Shown here: positions 23,834-33,588 of the stretch, piece by piece
Numbering within the stretch: position 1 is the stretch's first letter
How the letters are laid out: every line of letters begins with the position of its first letter
Assembly: GCA_038049695.1 (NCBI GenBank)
Contig: CP142460.1
Coordinates: 23,377,001-23,441,000 of the forward strand
From: Cinnamomum chago
Taxonomy: Eukaryota > Streptophyta > Magnoliopsida > Laurales > Lauraceae
Direction: 5' to 3'
DNA length: 64,000 bases
Notes under the pieces: generated by a model
What the model saw: only the letters and a program-made list of their open reading frames with translations
Told to the model about the DNA's origin: nothing
Databases searched by the model: none
Translations under genes and position numbers: made by a program

Positions 23834-24688
23834 TGTTACATGAGATATTGGACACCAAATCCACTTTGTTTTCTGTTGTATCTTTGTAAACAACAATAGC
23901 TTAGGTTAATAATATGTTATATATGGGGTGTTCTCCTGTTAACCTGGGTGCATTTTTTTATCAAGTGTTTGTTATAGGGATGTTAGGGGAGTTATTAGCA
24001 CAGGAAAATGGTGTGGGAAAACAAATTTGAATGTTAAGTTTAAATAGATTTGACTAAGTCTGAAAGTTGAATAGGTTTAAATTTTATTATTTATCTTCTT
24101 TTATATAGTATAATTTGGTTATTTTCTCATAAAGAAGATTCAATGAGTTTTATCTGAAGATAAGGACTGGCCCAAATTTTAATTCAATTACAGAATCCTG
24201 ACGTTCGATTTTGGTGACTAATATTATTATAATTTTTTCTTCATTAACCATTGTGCTTGAGTCCTATGGTGGTTATTGGCATTGATCAATTTAGAGTTTG
24301 GGCGACGCCAATTCCTGTGAGTTCCTGAGTGTGAACGGCTTGAAATTGTGAAAGGTCTGCCTACATCACAAAATAACAACGGACAGAAAATTAGGTTAAT
24401 TAGAAATGAATTATTTTGAGGAAAAAAACCCTTATGTTATATGAGAGTAATTTGAGAGGACGGAAAAACAATGATCATCATTCTTCTTGTATTGTGGTTT
24501 ATATACTAATGACCCTTTGCTAGGACATGGGACACTACACCTAACATGTAGGCTCACTGGAGTATGGGCATGGGCCATTAGAATTTTCCCAGTTGTATGG
24601 GAACAGTGTAAATTTGACTGGGCTTTGTAGAGATCAAATGCGACTGTAGGTGACTTGGGGAAACACACATGTTTCTCATCGCCCAAAT
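23833..24688. other. No gene seen
   Basis: AT-rich sequence upstream of the ATL gene. Small open frames carry no recognisable motif. Confidence 0.5.
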
Positions 24689-25440
24689 TTTTTTATCGGT
24701 AACGGTAAAATATATTAAAGACTTAAAAATGGTACACCCATAGAAAGCACAGAAAAAGGAAAGCATGCAAAAGTATTAGAGCTAAACACCCACACAAAAA
24801 ATAATAATTTACAAAGGAGCAAGAAAAGTTACATCTCTTTCTACCAACAACTTAGTTAAAGCATCCGCCATGCCCAATTGATACACGTGGGCGGCTTTTG
24901 TGCAGGCAGATTCACCGCTGAAGGGGGAGGAGAAAAATCATGCGCCTTCCTCGACTTTGTTTGGTGCTTTGATGAAATGGGGCGAAATCCACGCATTCTA
25001 GGTTTGAATTCCATTCTAGAGGGCATTGGGAGGTCCAACCTGACGAGGACGGACTTGCAGTGCCGCATAAGAGGCACGACTCTGCAAAAATGCCCACGTG
25101 ACGAAACTCAACATTAAAAGATGAAGACAAAGTCTCAATTTTATTGAAAAGGAATTGGGATTTTCATTGACCATTGTCCAAACATCCTTCTCCAAACAGG
25201 ACATCCAAGAAATTGCATTTAAATAATCTCTTTCCATCACTATGCTATGAAAATTATTTGAGGCATAAATCCTTAGAGCTTTCAATATAGCTAACACTTC
25301 CGCTTCAGTAGAATCTTTTATGCTACATACATCGAGAACATAAATAATACCCCTCCCTTCTAGTTCCTTAACGCCACCTGTACCTGTGGGTCTTGGTTTT
25401 TCTTTTGCCGCACCATCACATTAAATTTAAGAATATTAAG
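24689..25440 (-). pseudogene. 5'-truncated LINE, RNase H domain, broken
   Basis: On the minus strand an RVT_3-type RNase H can be followed. DGAAKEKPRPTGTGG follows a one-base loss near 25410, then KDSTEAEVLAILKALRIYA and IVMERDYLNAISW. A final MADALTKLLVERD near 24870 corresponds to the usual ADxLAK end. The minus strand then reaches a tail with CGATAAAAAAA at 24689, a typical plant LINE 3' end. Stops and frameshifts make it inactive. Confidence 0.75.
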
Positions 25441-25494
25441 AGAAAATGACTAAAGGTCTCTTTTGAATACATCATATGAGAACGTGGTCCAGGC

Positions 25495-25803
25495 GGCACT
25501 CTTAATCATGGGTCATAGCGTGTCAACCACGGGCTTCCAACGGTGAGTCTCCACAAGTCCCACATCGAAAATATCCAAGCCCTGACTCTGGGCTTATAAG
25601 TCAAACCTCATATTAATTAATTCAACAAGATGCATTTTAAAACCCCATGTGGCCCTGAAAATTGTAAGAATCTCGGAGTTAAGCGTGCTTGGACGGGAGC
25701 AGTACTAAGATAGTACTAGGATGGATGACCTCATGGAAAATCATCGCGCGTGCACGTGGGCCAAAGTAGACAATTTTATGTTGAATTGGGCAGGGCCGTG
25801 ACA
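25495..25803 (+). repeat. Cassandra-like TRIM LTR carrying 5S rRNA-derived sequence
   Basis: The block 25676-25765 matches the 5S rRNA gene internal promoter region (GAGTTAAGCGTGCTTGG, then AGTACTAGGATGGATGACCT). Upstream are CCCACATCGAAAA and GGGCTTATAAG, and downstream GGGCCAAAGTAGACAA and a GTGACA end, all as expected for Cassandra LTRs. No primer site follows it, so it is a solo LTR or fragment. The left edge is uncertain. 5S positions 1 to about 40 are not recognisable. Confidence 0.7.
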
Positions 25804-26387
25804 CATCCGCTTCCCAAACAAGTTTCCACTTATTTAAAATATTATATATTAGTATTTTTGTGTTGGCTAATTCATGGGTTGGACAAAACGCAGGGTCCAT
25901 TGAGTTGTATTTTCTACTTTATTAGAATGGACTGTGGTTGTGTCGTCAGAAGAACTGAAGCGAAGAATAGAAGAAAAGAGAAGACCGGGCGAATTCCCCC
26001 CAGGCCCGATCGGACAGGTGTGCAGAAACGGGAAAGTATCTATTTTGCGACAAATTGGTTTCCTTTTGAGACTCTATTTCCCAATTTGAGTCCTACTCAT
26101 GCACTAAGTCTAAGATACGAATTTGAGCTATTTATAGGGTATTGCTCTCAACCCTAAAGTGACCACTCATTAATCTGAGTCAGAGATGTCTTAGAGAGAG
26201 ATTATTCTCTAGAGCCATTGAGAGATATTTATGAAGAGCTGCTCTAGAAGGTCATTGTCGCTTCTACCTTTCTTGTAGAAGATAGTTCACCTTGATTGGC
26301 AAGGTGCGAGGAGATCAAGTAAGGAGAACGGGGCACGGTGGATGTAGTGTCAGTGGATTCTGTAAAAGAACAACTACTGTCATGCCA

Positions 26388-27886
26388 GTCCTTGAAGGTA
26401 AAGTAAGGATAGAGGTTGTGGTTAATCTGGTCTTCAACTCTTGAAAGTTTGCTTCACATTGCTCTGTCCACACAAAAGGAACATCTTTTCTTGTCAATTT
26501 AGTCAATGGAGCTGCTATACTAGAGAATCCATTCACAAATCTTCTGTAATACCCTGCCAAACCCAGAAAACTCCTGATTTGTGCCACTGTCTTCGGGCTC
26601 TGCCAACTAACAACTGCTTCAATCTTCGCTGGATCGACTGCTAAACCTTCCTTAGAGATGATGTGTCCAAGAAAAGACACTTGTTCAAGCCAAAACTCAC
26701 ACTTACTCAACTTGGCATAGAGATGATTCTCTCTTGAGATCTGCAATGAAGCTCTCAAATGTTCCGCGTGATCATCTCTGGACTTCGAATAGACTAGAAC
26801 ATCGTCTATAAATACAGCTGTGAACTGATGTAAGCATGGTGCAAAGATCTTGTTCATCAAGGCTATGAATACACTCGGTGCGTTGGTAAACCCAAATGGC
26901 ACAACCAAGAATTCATAATGGCCATATCTTGTCTTAAAGGTTGTCTTCTGTACATCTTGGTCTCTGACTCGCAACTGATGGTAGTCTGATCTTAAATCAA
27001 TCTTCGAGAAATGTTGTGTTCCCTGCAGCTGATCGAACAACTCATCTATCCTAGGCAACGGATACTTGTTCTAGATTGTAACTTGATTCGGCTGCCTGTA
27101 ATCTATATACATACGCATTGAGCCATCCTTCTTCTTCACAAACAAAACCGGTGCACCCCGTGGTGACACACTTGGTCTCATAAATCCTTTGTCTAAGAGA
27201 TCCTGAAGTTGAGCTTTCCACTCCCTTAACTCCGATGGAGCCATGCGGTAAGGTGCTTTCGATATTGGTGCCGTCCCTGGCACAAGCTCTATCTTGAAGT
27301 CTATCTCTCGAACTGGTGGTAATCTAGGTATCCCCTCCGGAAAGACATCCGGGAACTCACAAACAACTGGAATATCCTCCACCGCTTTGGACAATTTATC
27401 CTTCGTGATAAATGGCAAGTAACCTTCACATCCACTCTTGATCATTCTGTGTGCCCTCCTAGCTGAAATGACACTAGTGGTCCTGCACTTTCTCTCTCCA
27501 ACAATCTTAACATTGTCTTCTAACACTTGCAATCTAACAGTCTTGTTGAAGCAATCCATCACTGCTTTATAAGTGGACGACCGGTCCATCCCCAAAATCA
27601 CATCAAAATCCTTTATCCCGAGGATGATCAAGTCTGCAGATAAGATAAAGTTTCCCACCTACACTTTGCATGTTGGATAATAGGACTCACACTGTACAGT
27701 CTTCCCTAAAGGGGTACTAACAAGTAAAACATAATGCAATGAAGTTGCTTTTCCCACCAAGCATGTAGAAAATATAGGGGAAACAAAAGAATGCGTGGAA
27801 CCCGAATCAAACAAGACTCGAGCAGGTACATCTGAGATAGAGAGTGTACCTTCCACTACTCCTCCTGCTTCGTCTCGGTGGTCCAA
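26388..27886 (-). pseudogene. Gypsy A protease and reverse transcriptase, broken
   Basis: The protease block has LFDSGSTHSFV near 27800. RT follows with [29 protein letters not shown], a TAG replacing a lysine codon, then [46 protein letters not shown] (active site) and [12 protein letters not shown]. The frame ends at [10 protein letters not shown], where RNase H would begin. In-frame stops lie at 27658 and near 27071. The gypsy order and RT style fit chromoviruses, but the integrase chromodomain is absent, so the clade is inferred. Confidence 0.9.
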
Positions 27887-29113
27887 GGCATTAAGCCTAC
27901 CATACTGTTGAGGCTGCTACTGCTGTCTCTGCTGCTGCCAATTCTGTTGTCCCTGAGGCCTTTGTTGCCCCCTGTTCTGCTGAGGTCCTGCAAGTCTAGG
28001 CTGTTGCTGCTCCTATAATCGAGGTTGTTGATGTTGCTGCAATCGAGGCTGCTGCGGTGGTGCCTGCTGCAATGGCTGCGCTGCAACTGGTGGTCTAGGA
28101 GCCGTGTTTCTCACACCCTGCCCATGTTTCTTAGGGCAATCTTTAACCTGGTGGCCCTGCAAACCACACTCGAAACATGCTCCGGTTATCTTTCTACATT
28201 CTGCTGAAAGGTGGTTCCGGCCATAGTGAATACACTCTACTCTCCGACTCTGCTCTAGCCTAGGCCTCTTGGCTTGCTGCTGATACTGCCGCTGCTGATA
28301 TCCTGTCTTTGACTCCTACCTTGGGCCTGAGTTTGTCGAAGGTTCTGATTGTAAATGGCTGTCTCTTTGATGGACTCCTCATCCCAATAGGCCCTCCTGA
28401 GATTCTCCTCATAGGTAGCCAAGGTAACGCTGGTCGCCTTCTCCTTGATGTTGGGGTTCAGTCCCCAAATAAATCTCATGACCTTATCTGCTTCTGTCCT
28501 CACCAAAGATGGTGCAAACCTAGACAGGTTCGTAAACTGCTGCTCATACACCTGTACTGAGTTCTCTCCCTGCTGCAGTGTCTCAAATTCAACAATCTTA
28601 AGTGCGATGATGTGGGGTGGGATGTACTTAGCATGGAACAAGGTGCTGAAAGACTCCCATGTAGTATCCTTCTCAATAGTCTCAAATGGTGTCTTAACTG
28701 ACTTCCACCACATTTCAACTGTGCCACAAAACATATATGATGCCAGTTGAATCCTTTATTTCCCAGTACACTGGAAGACCTCAAAGATCTTTTTCCAACC
28801 GAACTACCCACTCATCTGCATCAAGTGGGTCTTCGTCCCCATAAATCACTGGCGGTGTTCTCTTTTTGAATTTATCAAACAGATCATTCTTATTAATTTC
28901 GTTAGCTGGCATGATGATGTATGCAGGTTGTGCTTGCTTCTGCATCACCTCTATCATCTTAGATTGTGACTCTTGAGAAGTGACAAAAGCTTGCATCAAC
29001 TGGTTAAACTGTCATTCCATTGTACTACCAACATTCGCGTGAGCATTAGCGTTATCATTAGCATTGCTTCCCTCTGGGTTACCACTGCCAGAACGCGTGT
29101 TACAGCCAGCCAT
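27887..29113 (-). pseudogene. Gypsy A gag, broken
   Basis: The likely start codon is at 29113 (MAGCNTRSGSGNPEGSN). A TGA follows GSTME near 29015. Retrotrans_gag motifs continue: DADEWVVRLEK, then after a frameshift near 28785 and a TAA, MFCGTVEMWWKSVK, FSTLFHAKYIPP and LSRFAPSLVRTEADKV. A glutamine-rich linker (27900-28100) and two zinc knuckles (ACFECGLQGHQVKDC near 28170, and a first knuckle with one Cys changed to Tyr) precede the protease. Confidence 0.85.
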
Positions 29114-29258
29114 CCTGAAATAGAAGATACATTAGTCCTATAGGACTCAATCTAGTAAACAAACTATACACTCTACAAAAGTTATAAAAAGCGAAGATAC
29201 CCCAAAAGAAATCCAATCCTCACACGTCTTAGGTTTCTACTTGTTTTTAATCTAGAAA

Positions 29259-29282
29259 CCCGTATAGCTCTGATACCAAACT
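29259..29282 (-). other. Primer-binding site of gypsy A
   Basis: The minus strand reads TTTGGTATCAGAGC immediately after the LTR end, an exact initiator-Met tRNA-type match. Confidence 0.9.
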
Positions 29283-32150
29283 TGTCACGCCCCCAGAAGT
29301 GAATCCGGGGTTACGCGTGAGATTAGGGCCAATTAAATTTTTTTTAACAATAATAATAATAGCGCTTGCCCCAATCATGTCCCAAATGGATCGAAGATCG
29401 CTGTGAGGTATAAATGTTTCCTCGAATATATACATCAATAGCGGAAGCTTCATACAAACAAGTGAAACCTCAAGATGTATAGTTAAGAGCAATACGGAAA
29501 TATATTATCTAAGTTCAAGTTTGAACCAGTTAAACAAAAGTATTAATTACAATGAAAGACCACGATTAAACTTGCGTCTAACCAAAATGATAACCAAAAG
29601 AGTCAAAAGATACATCTATCCAAAAGAAGCATGGGGCACTCAAGTACGGGGTCGGTACGGCTATACAACGTCGTCCGTACTATAGTTTAGGAGGTCATCA
29701 GACTAATCCGCCTGAATCTCTTCCGTCGTCTCATCTTCGATATAGAAGGGCTCGGTACCTTTGCACCAAGAGTAGTACCATCAGACACGACGGTCGGCAG
29801 GTAGATATAAATATAAAACATCAATAGATATGTAGTACGTATCAGAATAAGCGATAGACAAGATTATAAGACATACATAGCATCTTGATCGTACGAAGTG
29901 CATAGCATTCGAATCAATATGAATCTAACATAAACATCTAGCAAGATAGGTGGTCCACATATGCTAATTACCACGGGATAGTATCATTACCCTCCCTACT
30001 CCCATTGAGTTGTGGTGGAGATATCAAGGCACAGAATATAAAGCCTGGCAACAAGGCACGAGTAGTAACTCATCAACAAGGCACGGTAATGACCCAGCAA
30101 ACAAGCAAGGTCCATAAATAAGTAAAAGGTCGTACTGCGCAGACGTTGATCAAGGTCCTCACACAGATGGTGCCCCATCTGTGTTGGGTGATATATAGCT
30201 TAGTGGTGCCTGACTCAAAGATCCCTAGACAAAGAATAGTGAGGGGCTACGCTTTCTTGCGTGAACAAGATTTATCATCAAAAGAGAGACTACTTTCCAT
30301 TATCAAGTCAAGATCAAGCTTATTCAAACGTTAATACCATAAGTAGTCCTCATTAAGCTTTTACAATCAAAGCCACCTAGCCTCAACACCTCTATCAATC
30401 GTAAAAACAAGCAGAACATCAAAAAGGATCCTAAGTTCAGCACCTAGGTTCATCAAGTAATCCCAAAAACAAAACAAAGCAAATGAAGCTAAGGAACATG
30501 AACGTAGCATCAAGACAACTACCAGACGGTACAATTTGGAATAAGAAACGATAGGCAATCCAATCGTACGTACAATGTTAAACCCGAGGCATTGTACAAC
30601 CATACTCAATCAACGATGGGAATAGGGTTCGCGATACCCAAACAAACAATCTTTGCGCATAGATATAAAGAGGGGTATCCCGTTGTCCCGTACCGTTCAA
30701 AATTGAGATAGGTTGTAACCCGACACAACCGGATTAACCATGAAAAACGTCGGCTCAAAACATCTTCACATATAGTCAAATGAGTCCTCAAAAGGTATCC
30801 AAGGTTCCACTTAAGTCCATCCAAAAGAGGTGAAAATCCCTTCTAGGAAGAGATCCACAGTTGTCGCGGTCAACCCCGCCCTTGGCCGGTCGACCGTGTA
30901 CACAGCGAGCCCGGTCGACCGGAGAAGGCCAGGTCGACCTCCCTCATGTATGCCCGGTCGACCGAGTTCAAGGCCGGTCGACCAGCAGTTGTAAGTGGAA
31001 AATGGCAACAGTGTTTTGGTCAGGTTCCAGAGAACCTGACCCTGTGTGGCCGGTCGACCGCGTGCACTGCGGAAATAGACCCCAGGTTCTATTTCTGCAA
31101 TAAAATGGGTTCAATCCATTTCCAAACTTCCTGAACCTGATTAGCAGTCCAAACATGGTTATATACAGGTCCATACTAATCCTAGCAATCTATCTAATCA
31201 AGCCATAAACAGCATAATCCATTTCATTAAACAATTAAACATAATTATCATGTTTTCCAAAATCAAGACATCAATGAGCATATGGTCATCTAAATCATCA
31301 TTAAATCATCGAATCAAAGGAGAACAACATATCTAAGCATATATATATATATCTACTTGCCTTAGGTGAAGTGTTAGACCAAAAACCAAGAAGAAAATTG
31401 GGAAGGAAACCTCTTTGAAGCTCCAAAAGACAAAGCAACTCTCAAAACCCAATTCACTCCTACAAATGCTTGCCAAGGGTTGAGGTGAGTCTCCTTAATC
31501 CATTTCTAACTAATAAGCAAGAAGTTGAGATGGTTTACAAGCTTTAGGAGCTTACCTTGGAATGGGTTGTGGATGAAAAGCTTAGAAAAGTATATGGTTG
31601 GAGTCTTGGAGGCTTGAGGAAGAAGATAGGGAGCTTTGTTGTCGATGTCGGAGCTCCGGTGAATGTCGGTAGTGAGAAAGAAGTGAACGAAAGAGAAGAA
31701 GAAAAATGAGAGTGGAGGCTGCTGTAGCTGTCGTGTTGTTATGAAATGAAAGAGAGAAAGAGAGATGGGTTTTGTAACCTAATAAAGGAACTGGGCCATG
31801 GGTTTTGGGTTGGGTTTGGGTCAAGTTCCGAGTCGGTTCCAAGTTTACAATTGATGATTTTCGGGCCTCTTCAACGCGTCGAATCGAAATAAGACAGAAG
31901 ACTAAAGTTCATGAAATAACGAGACCTACCCGATGCACCCAAACTCCCAAAATTCATAATCTCATAATTCCCTAAAAACTTACCCAAATGACAAAACAAC
32001 CCTCTATTCTACCCAAACGCACTCCGAATCGCGTGAGACTTCGCACACGAGATTCGACGTTAAACCTGACTGCTTAGACTCTAAACGCATTTACTAACTA
32101 ATCACACAATTAATTATAATTAATAGGAGATTAAGGGACGGAATGTTGCA
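29283..32150 (-). repeat. 5' LTR of gypsy A, 2.87 kb
   Basis: On the minus strand it starts TGCAACATTCCG at 32150 and ends GGGGGCGTGACA at 29283. It holds the palindrome cluster at 30868-31059 and a conserved GGTGCAAAGGT motif at about 29757-29770. No gene is seen in it. Confidence 0.88.
30868..31059. repeat. Cluster of GGTCGACC palindromes in the gypsy A LTR
   Basis: Perfect GGTCGACC occurs at 30888, 30913, 30932, 30956, 30976 and 31052, and a decayed GGTCAACC at 30868. The copy at 30911-30922 is a full 12-bp palindrome, CCGGTCGACCGG. The first six spacings alternate around 19-25 bp. Confidence 0.95.
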
Positions 32151-32409
32151 ACTACAGTCCTTAGGTCGAGGTACAGACTTAGGTAAAAGAGTTTGTGAGT
32201 ATATCTTGTATCTGTTCGTGAACTCTTGATTTTTGGTTTGTTATTTTTCTCCCTGGATAGGGTTTCCATGCTAAATATTGTGTCTGCCTTCTTGTGGTGA
32301 TTGCTTGGTAGATAGCTAGTTCTATATTGTTTGATTGGTTTATTTCCGCTGCATTGTTTGGTTAAATTTGAATTAGTAATCCATTCTGGTAGCCTACAAA
32401 AAATTTTCA

Positions 32410-33510
32410 ATTGGTATCAGAGAGGGTTGCACTATTTTATTGCGTTGATCCAAATATTGCTAGAATGAATATCTACAGTGAAGGCACTTCTACCAAAATC
32501 CCTAAATATGTTGGAAAGAAGAAATCTTTTAAAGGGATTAGGTGTTATAAGTGTGAAGGTTATGGACACATTGCTAGTGATTGTGGTAATAGAAAAAATA
32601 AAGAAAGGCTTTTAATTTGAAAAGTTCTAAATCTGAGAAGCCTAACACTAGCAAGGAGAAATTCATCGCATTCATGGCAATTTCTGGTTCTGTTACTCAA
32701 CAAGTTTCTTTTGATGATGGGACTAATCATGATGATAGTGAGTCAGAGACAGAGCATGACTGGCAAGTTGAATATCAAATATTGTTTGCAAAGACCATGA
32801 AGATGTTGATGATGAATGAAAAAGTGGCCAAAAAGTGGAAAGAGTCTGAAGAGAAAAATTCCTCCTTGAAAGCTGAACTTGCAGAAGCACTTGCAAAAGT
32901 ACAAAAAATTGAAGGATGAAAATAATAGGTTGGCTAACAAATTGACAGTAAAACCACAAAAGTCGTGACATACTTGATTCTGATATAAAGACTTTGAAAG
33001 CAGAGAATTCTGATTTGAATGGAAGACTCAAGATGGTTATATCTGAATTAGATACTGCTAAAGCTTCATTGAATAGGATAAACACTGGATCAAAAAAATT
33101 AGATGACATCTTGTGTAGTCAAAAGGCAAAGACTAACATGCATGGCATTGGCCACGCTGACGGTGCATCTTCATTAAAAGCCAAAGGTGCTAACTGTTTT
33201 GTTCAAAATTCAGTTGTTACTAATCCTGCTGTTTTTGTTACCAATATAGCTGCCAAGAAGAAGAATCTGTGTGATCCTGAACGAATTCCCACTTGTCATC
33301 ACTGTGGAACTAAAGGACACATTCGACCCTATTGCAATAAGCTGCGAAAGTCGCCAAGCCAAAAGCAATGGAAAAAGCAGAAGGAAGAGTCACTTATGAA
33401 AAACAAAGTTGTCTGGGTCAAGAACGAAGACATTCCATTTGTATTGATACACACTTTGTTGAAATGTCTGAATATGCAAGTGTGCGTACCAAAGGTTCAT
33501 CACCCTTGAT
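32410..33510 (+). pseudogene. Copia A gag, N-terminally shortened and frameshifted
   Basis: The primer site ATTGGTATCAGAGAG starts at 32410. The frame begins near 32465 and soon reaches a zinc knuckle, CYKCEGYGHIASDC. A frameshift leads to an acidic and then coiled-coil region (EKVAKKWKESEEKNSSLKAE), another frameshift near 32915, more coiled coil, and a second knuckle, CHHCGTKGHIRPYC, at about 33295-33340. The UBN2-type N-terminal gag domain is missing. After VVWVKNEDIP the frame runs out at 33509 and no protease, integrase or RT follows. Confidence 0.82.
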
Positions 33511-33588
33511 TTACACGATCATGCCCCCACCCCAGTGCTGATACGAAGATCAAATTGAGGGGGAGTCAATATTGAGGGAAAGCTGCAG

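Larger units (their letters stand above)
26378..32150 (-). mobile_element. Gypsy element A (Tekay/Del-like chromovirus type), 3' part deleted
   Basis: A perfect 5-bp duplication ACTAC flanks it (26373-26377 and 32151-32155). Order on the minus strand: a 2.87-kb LTR, primer site, gag, protease, RT. It then ends inside the start of RNase H at about 26388. The last nine bases before the target duplication, GGCATGACA on the minus strand, resemble the LTR end (GGGCGTGACA). So the RNase H, integrase and nearly all of the 3' LTR were removed by an internal deletion that left the terminus and target site intact. Confidence 0.85.
25847..32409 (+). repeat. 5' LTR of copia element A, split by gypsy A
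   Basis: The two parts are 25847-26377 and 32156-32409. Together they align with the 3' LTR (38580-39436). The first dinucleotide is TA, not TG. Compared with the 3' LTR there is a 66-bp deletion between two CGATCG copies, at the fusion near 26006-26013. The end TTTTCA at 32409 is followed by the primer site ATTGGTATCAGAGAG. Confidence 0.87.

Noticed and set aside
25676-25765. Possible functional 5S rRNA gene
   Set aside because: Only the internal promoter half is recognisable, with an inserted repeat and Cassandra-type flanks.
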